The position numbers and the translations under genes are program-made. The notes below the pieces were generated by a model. That model worked only from the letters and a program-made list of their open reading frames with translations, made no database searches and had not been told where the DNA came from. Below are positions 22,894 through 32,650 of a DNA stretch of 46,545 bases, in pieces; position 1 is the stretch's first letter; the number at the start of each line of letters is the position of its first letter. This DNA is from an uncultured Limnohabitans sp. (GTDB lineage Bacteria > Pseudomonadota > Gammaproteobacteria > Burkholderiales > Burkholderiaceae_C): contig CALEYZ010000204.1 of assembly GCA_937928195.1 (NCBI GenBank), positions 1 to 46,545 of the forward strand. The letters are read 5' to 3'.

Positions 22894-24623
22894 GCCGCAG
22901 TGTTCAGCTTTCTTCCAGCCCGCTGTTGGCCAGCAAGACGCCCGTTTGGCGCAGCAAATTGATTGTGGCTGCCATGGCCATGGCCTTTGTGGGCTTGGCT
23001 GTGCGTGCATCTTATGTTCAAGTTTTTGACAATGCTTTTTTCAAGCGTCAAGGTGAGGTTCGTTTTGCAAGAACGCTCACATTGCCTGCCAACCGCGGCC
23101 GCATCTTGGATCGCAATGGCTTGATTTTGGCTTCCAGTGTGCCTGCGCCCAGCGTGTGGGCCAACCCTGAAGAAATTGATCGCTCGCCAGAAGGTTTGCG
23201 TCAGTTGGGCAAATTGCTGGAGATGACGCCGGCCGAATTGGCCAAGAAATTAGAGAACGAAGACAAGACCTTTGTGTGGCTGCGTCGCCAAATGGACGAG
23301 CCGGTGGTCAAGGAAATTTTGGCTTTGAACATCAAAGGCATTTACAGCATCAAAGAATACAAGCGCTTGTACCCTGAGGGTGAAGCTGCGGCACACATTG
23401 TGGGCTTTACCAATGTGGAAGACAAAGGTCAAGAGGGCATTGAGTTGATTTTCCAAAACCAACTCTCAGGCAAATCCGGGGCGCGTCGCGTCATCAAGGA
23501 TCGCTTGGGTCGTGTGGTTGAAGATGTGGGCCAAATGACACCTCCCGTGGATGGTGAAGATTTGCAATTGAGCATTGACAGCAAAGTGCAGTTTTTTGCT
23601 TACCAAAAACTGCGAGAAGCGGTGTTGCAAAACAGAGCCAAGGCAGGCAGCGTGGTGGTATTGGATGCGCAGTCGGGTGAGATTTTGGCATTGGCCAATT
23701 ACCCTAGCTACTCACCAGACAAACGTGTCAACTTGAGTGGCGAACAATTGCGCAACCGTGCACTCACCGACAGTTTTGAGCCTGGCTCTACCATGAAGCC
23801 GTTCACCATTGCGCTGGGTCTGGAAAAGGGTTTGATCAAACCTGAAACCGTCATTCAAACGGCACCGGGTCGAATCAATATCACGGGCTCCACCATCACA
23901 GACTCACACCCACATGGCGCTTTGTCTGTGAATGAAGTGATTCAAAAATCAAGCAATGTGGGCACAGTGAAAATTGCCATGCAGATGCAACCGCGCGAAA
24001 TGTGGGAAATGTTCACAGCGGTTGGCTTGGGTCAAAAACCACAATTGCCATTCCCGGGTGTGGTGAGTGGTCGTTTGCGTGCTGCCAAAACTTGGCGCCC
24101 TGTCGAGCAGGCCACCATGAGCTATGGCTACGGCATTTCGGTCAGCTTGTTCCAAATGGCGCGGGCTTACACCATCTTTGCAAGCGACGGCAAATCTTTG
24201 CCTGCCACCTTGATCAAGAATGGGCAAATTCCAGTGGGTGTGCCCGTGATCAGTCCAGAGAACGCACAAGCCATGCGCCACATGTTGAATTTGGCAGCAG
24301 GCCCTGGCGGCACGGCACCCAAGGCGCAAGCTGTCGGTTATTCCGTGGGCGGCAAAACGGGTACTGCGCACAAGCAAGAAGGCAAGGGCTACGCTGGCAA
24401 AAAATACCGCGGTGTGTTTGTGGGCATGGCGCCCATTGAGCACCCTCGCATTGTGGTGGCGGTCATGATTGACGAGCCTAGCAATGGTGTGTATTTCGGC
24501 GGTGATGTGGCGGCCCCTGTGTTCAGCCAAACGGTGCAACAAAGTTTGCGTTTGTTGGGTGTCCAGCCTGACATGAGTGTCAAGCCCCAAATTGTGGCCA
24601 ACGGTGTAGAGGAGTCGTTCTGA
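22890..24623 (+). CDS. ftsI: Peptidoglycan D,D-transpeptidase FtsI (PBP3)
   Basis: FtsI cross-links septal peptidoglycan with FtsW. The 577-residue class B PBP has one membrane segment (about 22-42), a non-catalytic pedestal domain starting with NRGRILDRNG, and the transpeptidase domain with the three active-site motifs: S300-T-M-K303, S354-S-N356 and K489-T-G491. It is a target class of beta-lactams. The stop TGA shares its last base with the murE ATG. Confidence 0.97.
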   Translation: MSRSVQLSSSPLLASKTPVWRSKLIVAAMAMAFVGLAVRASYVQVFDNAFFKRQGEVRFARTLTLPANRGRILDRNGLILASSVPAPSVWANPEEIDRSPEGLRQLGKLLEMTPAELAKKLENEDKTFVWLRRQMDEPVVKEILALNIKGIYSIKEYKRLYPEGEAAAHIVGFTNVEDKGQEGIELIFQNQLSGKSGARRVIKDRLGRVVEDVGQMTPPVDGEDLQLSIDSKVQFFAYQKLREAVLQNRAKAGSVVVLDAQSGEILALANYPSYSPDKRVNLSGEQLRNRALTDSFEPGSTMKPFTIALGLEKGLIKPETVIQTAPGRINITGSTITDSHPHGALSVNEVIQKSSNVGTVKIAMQMQPREMWEMFTAVGLGQKPQLPFPGVVSGRLRAAKTWRPVEQATMSYGYGISVSLFQMARAYTIFASDGKSLPATLIKNGQIPVGVPVISPENAQAMRHMLNLAAGPGGTAPKAQAVGYSVGGKTGTAHKQEGKGYAGKKYRGVFVGMAPIEHPRIVVAVMIDEPSNGVYFGGDVAAPVFSQTVQQSLRLLGVQPDMSVKPQIVANGVEESF

Positions 24624-26173
24624 TGCAAATGCTGCACAGTCCTACTCAAGCCGCGCAATGGTTGCGTCAGCACGTGACAGGTGTGTTGTGCACTGACAGT
24701 CGTTTGGTCAAAGCCGGTGATGCGTTCATCGCCTGGCCTGGCGCTGCCACCGACGGCCGTGCCTATGTCTCTTCGGCCGTTGCCAAGGGTGCCAGTGCTT
24801 GTTTGGTAGAAGCACAAGGCAGCGAACAATGGACACCAGAGTGGTTTGAAACGCTGACCCAATCGCACGCGCAACTGGCCACTTACGCTGGTTTGAAAGC
24901 GGATACAGGTTGGATCGCTGACGCTTATTACGAACAACCCAGTCAGGCCTTGAAAGTCATGGCGGTGACCGGTACCAACGGCAAAACATCCAGCACCTGG
25001 TGGCTGGCGCAAGCTTTGAATGCACTGAGCGACAACGCGCATCCTTCCCGCTGCGCCGTGGTCGGTACTTTGGGTGTGGGCGAGCCACCACAGTTGGTGT
25101 CCACGGGCATGACCACGCCAGACCCTGTGTTGTTGCAAGCGCAGTTTCGCAATTTTGTCTCGGCGGGTGTCACACATTGCGCCATTGAAGCCAGCTCCAT
25201 TGGCATTGCCGAACAGCGTCTGGCAGGCACCCACATTCAACTGGCTGTGTTCACCAATTTCACACAAGACCATTTGGATTACCACGGCAGCATGGCGGCG
25301 TATTGGCAAACCAAAGAAGCCTTGTTTGCATGGCCTGGTTTGCAGGTGGCCGTTGTCAACGTCGACGATGCACAAGGTGCGGAATTGGCCCTTCAGTTGC
25401 AGGCGCATCAAAAAACAGACTTGTGGACTTGTTCAAGTCAGGGCAAGTCTGCACGTTTGCAAGCTTTGAATTTACAGCGCACAGCGGCTGGCATGGCGTT
25501 TGACGTCCAAGAGGCTGGCCAGGTCTTGCACATCCAGACGGGCTTGATGGGCGATTACAACGTGGACAACTTGCTGGGCGTGATGGCGTCATTGCGCGCT
25601 TTGAACATTCCGTTGGTCAAAGTGGTGGAAGTTTGTGCACGTCTGCAAGCGGTCCCAGGCCGCATGGAAAAAGTTTCAGGTGTTGAAGGCATTGAATTGC
25701 CATTGACTGTGGTGGACTATGCGCACACCCCCGATGCGGTGGTTCAAACCTTGGCCACTTTGAAGCGGGTGGCGCAAGATTTGGGTTCTCAACTTTGGTG
25801 CGTGCTGGGGTGTGGCGGTGATCGCGATGCCAGCAAGCGTCCTTTGATGGCTGCCGCTGCAGAGTCTTTGGCCGATCATGTGGTGTTGACCAGTGACAAC
25901 CCTCGCTCAGAGTCGCCGCAAGCCATTGTGCAAGACATGCTGGCTGGCTTGAAGATGCCGCAAAGAGCGCATCAAGAAATTGACCGTGCCAAGGCCATTG
26001 CCCATGTGGTGAAGCAAGCAAGTGCCCGCGATGTCATTTTGATTGCAGGCAAAGGTCATGAAGACACCCAAGAGATTGCAGGTGTCAAACATGCTTTTGA
26101 TGACCGCGTCCATGCGCACGAAGCGCTGGTGCGACGTGCCAATTGCTTGCCCTCGATGGAGGCTCAGGCATGA
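24623..26173 (+). CDS. murE: UDP-MurNAc-L-Ala-D-Glu:meso-diaminopimelate ligase
   Basis: MurE adds the third residue of the stem peptide. The 516-residue protein has the ATP-binding loop VMAVTGTNGKTSS, the central block FTNFTQDHLDYHGSM, the VVDYAHTPDAV block and TSDNPRSE. DNPR is the meso-DAP specificity motif, in keeping with dapF in the same window. It overlaps murF by ATGA. Confidence 0.97.
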   Translation: MQMLHSPTQAAQWLRQHVTGVLCTDSRLVKAGDAFIAWPGAATDGRAYVSSAVAKGASACLVEAQGSEQWTPEWFETLTQSHAQLATYAGLKADTGWIADAYYEQPSQALKVMAVTGTNGKTSSTWWLAQALNALSDNAHPSRCAVVGTLGVGEPPQLVSTGMTTPDPVLLQAQFRNFVSAGVTHCAIEASSIGIAEQRLAGTHIQLAVFTNFTQDHLDYHGSMAAYWQTKEALFAWPGLQVAVVNVDDAQGAELALQLQAHQKTDLWTCSSQGKSARLQALNLQRTAAGMAFDVQEAGQVLHIQTGLMGDYNVDNLLGVMASLRALNIPLVKVVEVCARLQAVPGRMEKVSGVEGIELPLTVVDYAHTPDAVVQTLATLKRVAQDLGSQLWCVLGCGGDRDASKRPLMAAAAESLADHVVLTSDNPRSESPQAIVQDMLAGLKMPQRAHQEIDRAKAIAHVVKQASARDVILIAGKGHEDTQEIAGVKHAFDDRVHAHEALVRRANCLPSMEAQA

Positions 26174-27624
26174 ACTTCACATTGCGCCAATTGCAAACCT
26201 GGCTACCCCATGCCCAAGTGGTGCCTGGCACACTCACCGCAGCGCGAGCACAGTCTGTGATGATTCAGGCAGTTCGCACGGACAGCCGCAGCGTGGTGGC
26301 CGGTGATTTGTTTGTGGCCTTGAAGGGTGAGACCTTCGATGGTGCTGCATTTTTGTTACAGGCCCAATCACAAGGTGCTGTTGCGCTTGTGTTTGAAACC
26401 CCTGATTTGCAAAGCAGTGACACCTTGAAGCATCTGCAAGGTGTTCACATTCCGGCGTTTTATGTGCCCAATGCACGTGAGGCTTTGGGTGCGCTGGCAA
26501 CACAATGGCGTCGTCAGTTTGAGTTGTCTTTGATTGGCGTAACGGGCAGCAATGGCAAAACCACCGTAACGCAAATGATTGCGTCGATCTTGCGTGCTGA
26601 TGCATCACACCCCTCGATGTCGACTCAAGGAAATTTGAACAACGAAATTGGCGTGCCGCTGACCTTGTTCAATTTACGTGCTGCACACCGCCGCGCTGTG
26701 GTCGAGTTGGGCATGAACCATCCGGGTGAAATTGAAGTGCTGGCGCGTTATGCCCAACCCACCGTGGGTTTGGTCAACAACGCACAACGCGAACATCAAG
26801 AATTCATGGCCACAGTGGAAGCTGTCGCCCGCGAAAATGCCGAAGTCATACGTTCGCTGCCCGTCGATGGCGTTGCCGTCTTTCCTGCCGCCGATGTCTA
26901 CACAAGTTTGTGGCGCGAGTTGGCGGGCAAACGGCAATTCATCACGTTTGGCTTTGATGTGGGTGACGTGCAAGCACATGACATTGCATGGACTCAAGGT
27001 GCTTGGCAGTTCAATCTGGTGACCGCATCCCAAACACTGCCTTGCCGTTTGAACATTGCGGGCCGTCACAACGTGCTCAATGCCTTGGCCGCTACGGCCT
27101 GTGCCTTGGCGGCAGGCATGGCTTTGATTGACATCGTGAAAGGGCTCGAGAGTTTTGAGCCTGTCAAAGGTCGTTCGAAAACTTCGCAATGGCAGATCAA
27201 GGGCCATGCTTACACCTTGGTGGACGACACTTACAACGCCAATCCTGATTCTGTCCGCGCTGCCATTGATGTGCTGGCTGAACTGCCTGCGCCCCGTTTG
27301 TTGGTGTTGGGTGACATGGGTGAAGTGGGTCAACAAGGCCCTGAGTTTCACGCTGAAGTGGGCACTTATGCCAAATCAAGTGGCATTGAAGCGCTGTTTA
27401 CTTTGGGGCATTTGTGCGTGCACAGCAGTCAGGCGTTTGCCGGTGCTCGACACTTTGACTCGATGGAAGCGTTGCAAGCCGCCGTGGTGTCGCACATGCC
27501 AAGTTGCAACAGTGTGGTGATCAAAGGATCGCGATTTATGAAAATGGAGCGCGTGGTGGAGAGCTTGCGCGTGCTGACCGAGTCAGCTCAAGCAAACGAA
27601 AGAGAGTCTGTTCATGCTGCTTAA
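26170..27624 (+). CDS. murF: UDP-MurNAc-tripeptide--D-Ala-D-Ala ligase
   Basis: MurF adds the D-Ala-D-Ala dipeptide made by Ddl. The 484-residue protein starts MNFTLRQLQTWL at 26170 (ATGA overlap with murE); the frame is open 27 bases further upstream. Motifs are AVRTDSRSVVAGDLFVAL, the P-loop GVTGSNGKTTVTQMI, ELGMNHPGEI, NNAQREHQEF and VDDTYNANPDS. The last 11 bases overlap mraY. Confidence 0.97.
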   Translation: MNFTLRQLQTWLPHAQVVPGTLTAARAQSVMIQAVRTDSRSVVAGDLFVALKGETFDGAAFLLQAQSQGAVALVFETPDLQSSDTLKHLQGVHIPAFYVPNAREALGALATQWRRQFELSLIGVTGSNGKTTVTQMIASILRADASHPSMSTQGNLNNEIGVPLTLFNLRAAHRRAVVELGMNHPGEIEVLARYAQPTVGLVNNAQREHQEFMATVEAVARENAEVIRSLPVDGVAVFPAADVYTSLWRELAGKRQFITFGFDVGDVQAHDIAWTQGAWQFNLVTASQTLPCRLNIAGRHNVLNALAATACALAAGMALIDIVKGLESFEPVKGRSKTSQWQIKGHAYTLVDDTYNANPDSVRAAIDVLAELPAPRLLVLGDMGEVGQQGPEFHAEVGTYAKSSGIEALFTLGHLCVHSSQAFAGARHFDSMEALQAAVVSHMPSCNSVVIKGSRFMKMERVVESLRVLTESAQANERESVHAA

Positions 27625-28792
27625 TTTGGCACAGTGGTTGCAAAGTTTATCGCCCGAGTGGGGCTTTTTGCGCGTGTTTCAGTACATCACTTTCCGCGCC
27701 GTCATGGCCGCCTTGACCTCGCTGTTGATTGGCTTGATTGCAGGCCCTGCCGTCATTCGCCATTTGGCTGCTTTGAAAATTGGCCAGCCTGTGCGCGGCT
27801 ATGGCATGGAAACACATTTGGCCAAAAGCGGTACCCCGACCATGGGCGGTGTGTTGATTTTGTTGTCGATTGCCATCAGCACCTTGCTGTGGTTTGACGG
27901 CTCCAACCGTTTTGTGTGGATTGTGCTGATTGTGACGCTGGGCTTTGGTGCCATTGGCTGGGTCGACGATTGGCGCAAAGTGGTTAACAAAGATCCAGAG
28001 GGCATGCGCTCACGCGAGAAATATTTTTGGCAATCCATGATTGGTTTGCTCGCTGCGTTCTATTTGGTTTTCAGTATTTCCGAAAGTTCCAATCTGCGTG
28101 TGTTGGATTTGTTTGTGAAGTGGGTCATTTCTGGCTTTGATGTGAACTTGCCCCCCAAAGCGGGTTTGTTGGTGCCTTTCTTCAAAGAGGTCAGCTATCC
28201 CTTGGGTGTGTTTGGCTTCATGGTCATGACCTACTTGGTCATTGTGGGTTCTAGCAATGCTGTGAACTTGACCGACGGCTTGGACGGCTTGGCCATCATG
28301 CCTGTGGTGATGGTGGGTTCTACGTTGGGTGTGTTTGCTTATGTCACGGGCAGTTCTGTCTATGCCAAGTACTTGTTCTTACCCTACATCCCTGGTGCAG
28401 GTGAATTGATGATTTTCTGCGCTGCCATGGCGGGCGCAGGTCTGGCTTTCTTGTGGTTCAACACGCATCCTGCACAAGTGTTCATGGGGGATGTAGGTGC
28501 CTTGGCGTTGGGTGGTGCTTTGGGCACCATTGCGGTCATCGTGCGTCAAGAAATTGTGCTGGCCATCATGGGCGGTATTTTTGTGGTGGAAGCCTTGTCG
28601 GTGATGTTGCAAGTGTCTTACTTCAAATACACCAAAAAGAAATATGGCGAAGGCCGGCGCATTTTGAAGATGGCGCCTTTGCACCATCACTTTGAAAAGA
28701 GTGGGTGGAAAGAAACCCAAGTGGTTGTGCGTTTTTGGATCATCACCATGCTTCTGTGCCTGGTGGGTCTGTCGACTTTGAAGTTGAGATAA
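27614..28792 (+). CDS. mraY: Phospho-MurNAc-pentapeptide transferase
   Basis: MraY transfers phospho-MurNAc-pentapeptide to undecaprenyl phosphate, making lipid I at the inner membrane. The 392-residue protein has about ten hydrophobic segments and the family signatures SGTPTMGGVLIL, FGAIGWVDDW, SNAVNLTDGLDGLA and the cytoplasmic PLHHHFEKSGW. It begins inside the end of murF (11-base overlap). Confidence 0.97.
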   Translation: MLLNLAQWLQSLSPEWGFLRVFQYITFRAVMAALTSLLIGLIAGPAVIRHLAALKIGQPVRGYGMETHLAKSGTPTMGGVLILLSIAISTLLWFDGSNRFVWIVLIVTLGFGAIGWVDDWRKVVNKDPEGMRSREKYFWQSMIGLLAAFYLVFSISESSNLRVLDLFVKWVISGFDVNLPPKAGLLVPFFKEVSYPLGVFGFMVMTYLVIVGSSNAVNLTDGLDGLAIMPVVMVGSTLGVFAYVTGSSVYAKYLFLPYIPGAGELMIFCAAMAGAGLAFLWFNTHPAQVFMGDVGALALGGALGTIAVIVRQEIVLAIMGGIFVVEALSVMLQVSYFKYTKKKYGEGRRILKMAPLHHHFEKSGWKETQVVVRFWIITMLLCLVGLSTLKLR

Positions 28793-28794
28793 GC

Positions 28795-30309
28795 ATGAAC
28801 TACCTTCAAGGCCAACACATTTTGATTTTGGGGCTGGGCGCTTCGGGCTTGGCCATGGCGCGTTGGTGTGTTTTTGCAGGTGCAGAAGTGACGGTGGCCG
28901 ATACGCGTGAAGCGCCGGGCAATTTGAGCATCTTGCAAAGTGAATTGCCTGAAGTGCATTGGGTCTCAGGCCCATTCAATGCAAGTTTGGTCGAAGGCAC
29001 AGCCATTCGTGCGGTCTTTGCCAGCCCAGGTTTGGCACCGGCCGACACCGCACCTGTGCTGGATGCGGCAAAGGCGATGGGGCTTTGGACTGGTGGCGAA
29101 CTTAGCTTGTTTGTGCAGGCGCTTGAAAATCTGAAAGCAACGCGTGAGTACGCGCCCAAAGTGTTGGCCATCACGGGTACCAACGGCAAAACCACGGTCA
29201 CCGCTTTGACGGGACAGTTGATAGAGCGTGCGGGCAAAACAGTCAAGGTGGCCGGCAACATTGGCCCCACCTTGTTAGACACTTTGCGTGAATGCATCGA
29301 TGACGCATTGCCAGAAGTCTGGGTCTTGGAGCTGTCCAGTTTTCAATTGGACAACGCAGGTCCATTTGAGCCCAGCGCTGCCACCGTGCTGAATGTCACA
29401 CAAGACCATTTGGACTGGCATGGCAGCATGGATGCTTATGCTGCAGCCAAAGAAAACATTTTCGGTGAGCAGACATTGATGCTGCTGAACCGTGACGATG
29501 CCCGCGTGATGGCCATGCTGCCCGAGCCCATTCGTGCCAAGCTGCAAAAACCCGTTGTGCGAGAGCACATCACCTATGGTGCCAGCATGCCTGAGCGCCC
29601 CGGTGATTTTGGTTTGGAAACAGTCAATGGGATGACTTGGTTGGTGCGTGCATTGGAGTCTGATGAAACACGCCGCCTGCGCAAAGGCGAAGTCGAAGAA
29701 ATTCACATTCAACGCTTGATGCCTGCCGATGCATTGCGCATTCGCGGTCGTCACAATGCGGTCAACGCACTGGCTGCATTGGCATTGGCCACTAGCACGG
29801 GTTGCAGTTTGGCTGCCATGCTGTTTGGCCTGCGTGAATACAAAGGCGAGCCTCACCGTGTGGAATCTGTGGCCATCGTCAATGACATTGAGTACTTCGA
29901 CGACAGCAAAGGCACCAACGTGGGTGCCACCGTGGCGGCTTTGGTAGGTTTGGGCTCTGAGCGTCGCGTGGTGGTGATCTTGGGTGGCGACGGCAAAGGT
30001 CAAGACTTTTCACCCTTGGCTGAGCCCGTTGCGCGTTACACACGTGCGGTGGTGTTGATTGGACGAGATGCGCCGATCATTCGTGAAGAATTGAAATTGT
30101 GTGGCGTGCCTTTGATCGATGCCACAACGCTACCCGAGGCAGTCCATGCGGCCAAAGAGGTGGCACAGCCCGGCGATGCGGTGCTTTTGTCACCGGCTTG
30201 CGCCAGTTTTGACATGTTCCGTGATTACCCGCACCGTGCGCAAGTTTTCTGCCAAGCCGTGGCTGAGATTGCAGAGGCCGCTGGCCAAATGCTGGAGTCT
30301 TCTCTATGA
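28795..30309 (+). CDS. murD: UDP-MurNAc-L-alanine--D-glutamate ligase
   Basis: MurD adds D-glutamate to UDP-MurNAc-L-Ala. The 504-residue protein starts MNYLQGQHILILGLGASGLA at 28795, two bases after the mraY stop; open frame upstream is within mraY. Motifs are VLAITGTNGKTTVTALTGQL, LELSSFQLD, LNVTQDHLDWHGSM, IRGRHNAVNALAAL, NDSKGT-type DDSKGTNVGATVAAL and LLSPACASFDMFRDY. At 504 residues it is longer than E. coli MurD (438); an extra stretch lies around residues 255-310 (EHITYGASMPERPG to RKGEVEEIHIQR). Confidence 0.96.
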   Translation: MNYLQGQHILILGLGASGLAMARWCVFAGAEVTVADTREAPGNLSILQSELPEVHWVSGPFNASLVEGTAIRAVFASPGLAPADTAPVLDAAKAMGLWTGGELSLFVQALENLKATREYAPKVLAITGTNGKTTVTALTGQLIERAGKTVKVAGNIGPTLLDTLRECIDDALPEVWVLELSSFQLDNAGPFEPSAATVLNVTQDHLDWHGSMDAYAAAKENIFGEQTLMLLNRDDARVMAMLPEPIRAKLQKPVVREHITYGASMPERPGDFGLETVNGMTWLVRALESDETRRLRKGEVEEIHIQRLMPADALRIRGRHNAVNALAALALATSTGCSLAAMLFGLREYKGEPHRVESVAIVNDIEYFDDSKGTNVGATVAALVGLGSERRVVVILGGDGKGQDFSPLAEPVARYTRAVVLIGRDAPIIREELKLCGVPLIDATTLPEAVHAAKEVAQPGDAVLLSPACASFDMFRDYPHRAQVFCQAVAEIAEAAGQMLESSL

Positions 30310-31592
30310 GTGCGTTGATGGCACGCTTATCTGCTTGGAGCGCTGGCTTGTTCAGTCGCGTTGGCGGTGGCGCGTCTGTGCAAGCAGCAGGCGAGGTGGG
30401 CTTGCCGGTCAATTTGGGCAGCTATGACTACGCCAAGAATGGCTCTGCACAAGGCAAGATTCAAAACATTGACCAAGCCTTGGTGTGGGTGGTGGTCGCC
30501 TTGCTGATGTGGGGCATGATCATGGTGTACTCGGCCAGCATCGCCATGCCGGACAACCCCAAGTTTTCTCGCTACGCCCAAACTCATTTTCTGATTCGTC
30601 ACATCATCTCCATCGTGATTGGTTTTGGTGTGGCATTGCTGGCCTTTCAAGTTCCTTTGGAAACTTGGGAAAAAAATGCGCGGCCTTTGTTCATTTTGTC
30701 CTTGGTGTTGTTGGCCGCTGTGTTGCTGCCCTTCATCGGCAAAGGTGTGAACGGTGCGCGTCGCTGGATCTCATTGGGGGTGATGAATTTTCAGCCCTCT
30801 GAATTTGCCAAACTGGCCGTCATCATTTACGCCTCAGACTACATGGTGCGCAAGATGGAAGTGAAAGAACGCTTCTTCCGCGCGGTATTGCCAATGGGGG
30901 CGGCTGTTGGTCTGGCCGGCATTTTCTTGTTGGCCGAACCTGACATGGGGGCCTTCTTGGTGATTGCCATCATTGCCATGGGTATTTTGTTTTTGGGCGG
31001 TGTCAATGCCCGCATGTTCTTCTTGATTCTGGCCATTCTGGTGTTTGCGTTTGCCATGATCATTGCCGCATCGCCTTGGCGTCGTGAACGCATTTTTGCG
31101 TACCTCGATCCATGGGACCCCACGCATGCGTTGGGCAAAGGCTACCAGTTGTCACACTCATTGATTGCCATTGGCCGTGGCGAAATTTTTGGCGTTGGAC
31201 TGGGCGGCAGCGTGGAGAAACTTCATTGGTTGCCAGAAGCGCACACCGACTTTTTGTTGGCCGTGATAGGTGAAGAGTTTGGTTTGGTGGGCGTGATTGC
31301 CGTCATTGGCATGTTCTTGTGGCTCAGCCGTCGCATCATGGTGATTGGCCGACAAGCTTTGGCCTTGGACCGCACCTTCCCTGGCTTGGTGGCGCAGGGT
31401 GTCGGCATTTGGATTGGTTTTCAGTCCTTCATCAACATGGGTGTGAACTTGGGTGCATTGCCGACCAAAGGCTTGACTTTGCCGCTGATGAGTTATGGCG
31501 GTTCGGCCATTTTGCTCAACATGGTGGCCGTTGCCATTGTGTTGAGAATCGATGCCGAGAACAAACAAATGATGCGAGGTGGCCGTTCATGA
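30306..31592 (+). CDS. ftsW: Septal peptidoglycan glycosyltransferase FtsW
   Basis: FtsW is the SEDS-family polymerase that pairs with FtsI. The 428-residue protein has about ten membrane segments after an unusual cytoplasmic N-terminal extension of some 55 residues (Gly/Ala/Ser-rich). SEDS signatures include GARRWISLG, FQPSEFAKL, LAEPDMGAF, the loop LPEAHTDFLLAVIGEEFG with the catalytic Asp, and LPLMSYGGSAIL. It overlaps murD and murG by ATGA. Confidence 0.96.
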   Translation: MSALMARLSAWSAGLFSRVGGGASVQAAGEVGLPVNLGSYDYAKNGSAQGKIQNIDQALVWVVVALLMWGMIMVYSASIAMPDNPKFSRYAQTHFLIRHIISIVIGFGVALLAFQVPLETWEKNARPLFILSLVLLAAVLLPFIGKGVNGARRWISLGVMNFQPSEFAKLAVIIYASDYMVRKMEVKERFFRAVLPMGAAVGLAGIFLLAEPDMGAFLVIAIIAMGILFLGGVNARMFFLILAILVFAFAMIIAASPWRRERIFAYLDPWDPTHALGKGYQLSHSLIAIGRGEIFGVGLGGSVEKLHWLPEAHTDFLLAVIGEEFGLVGVIAVIGMFLWLSRRIMVIGRQALALDRTFPGLVAQGVGIWIGFQSFINMGVNLGALPTKGLTLPLMSYGGSAILLNMVAVAIVLRIDAENKQMMRGGRS

Positions 31593-32650
31593 GTCGTTGC
31601 GCATTGATCATGGCGGGCGGTACTGGCGGGCACATTTTCCCTGGCTTGGCTGTGGCCGAGTCTTTGCGTGATGCCGGTTGGCGCGTTCACTGGTTGGGTG
31701 TGCCTGGCAACATGGAAAGCCAATATGTTCCGCAGCGTGGTTTTGCATTCGAGCCGGTCGAGTTTGGTGGCGTGCGTGGCAAAGGAATGCTGAGTTTGGC
31801 ATTGTTGCCACTGCGTTTGCTCAAGGCGTTCTGGCAAAGTTTGCAAGTGGTTCGCCGCGTGCAACCCGATGTGGTGGTCGGCCTAGGTGGCTACATCACA
31901 TTTCCCGGCGGCATGATGTCGGTGCTGGTCGGCAAGCCTTTGGTGTTGCACGAGCAAAATTCAGTGGCCGGTTTGGCCAACAAAGTGCTGGCCGGTGTGG
32001 CCGATCGCATTTTCTGCGCGTTCCCCAATGTTCTGAAAAAAGGCGTTTGGGTGGGCAATCCATTGCGCCAAAATTTCTTGAACAAGCCCACACCCGCTGA
32101 ACGTTTTGCCGGTCGAACTGGGCCTTTGAAAGTCTGGGTGGTGGGCGGCAGTTTGGGTGCACAAGCTTTGAACGACATCGTGCCTCAAGCTTTGGCGCTG
32201 CTGCCTGAGGCGCAGCGACCCGTGGTGGTGCATCAAAGTGGTGCCAAACAGATCGATGCTTTGCGTGCCAATTACGCCAAAGCCGGTGTTCAGGCCGCAT
32301 TGACGCCCTTCATTGACGACACTGCGCAAGCCTTTGCCGATGCCGATCTGATCATTTGCCGTGCAGGTGCCAGCACGGTGACAGAAATTGCGGCCGTAGG
32401 CGCCGCGGCCATTTATGTCCCCTTCCCATTTGCAGTGGACGATCATCAAACGACCAATGCCAATTTCTTGGTCCAGCAAGGCGCTGGCTGGTTGGTGCCG
32501 CAAGCCCAACTCACCCCTGAGTCTTTGGCAGCGCGCTTGGGCAGTCTGACGCGTGAAGAATTGTTGGCCTCTGCTGAAAAGGCATGGGCTTTGAAAAAGA
32601 CCCAAGCCACCCAAGATGTGGTGGCTGCTTGCGAGGCACTGGCTGCATGA
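31589..32650 (+). CDS. murG: UDP-GlcNAc--undecaprenyl-pyrophosphoryl-MurNAc-pentapeptide transferase
   Basis: MurG adds GlcNAc (from GlmU's product) to lipid I, giving lipid II. The 353-residue GT-B enzyme starts MSRCALIMAGGTGGHIFPGL at 31589 and has the conserved loops GGTGGH, GLGGYITFPGG, HEQNSVAGLAN, VVGGSLGAQALN and CRAGASTVTEIAAVG. Open frame runs far upstream inside ftsW but is not coding. It overlaps murC by ATGA. Confidence 0.97.
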   Translation: MSRCALIMAGGTGGHIFPGLAVAESLRDAGWRVHWLGVPGNMESQYVPQRGFAFEPVEFGGVRGKGMLSLALLPLRLLKAFWQSLQVVRRVQPDVVVGLGGYITFPGGMMSVLVGKPLVLHEQNSVAGLANKVLAGVADRIFCAFPNVLKKGVWVGNPLRQNFLNKPTPAERFAGRTGPLKVWVVGGSLGAQALNDIVPQALALLPEAQRPVVVHQSGAKQIDALRANYAKAGVQAALTPFIDDTAQAFADADLIICRAGASTVTEIAAVGAAAIYVPFPFAVDDHQTTNANFLVQQGAGWLVPQAQLTPESLAARLGSLTREELLASAEKAWALKKTQATQDVVAACEALAA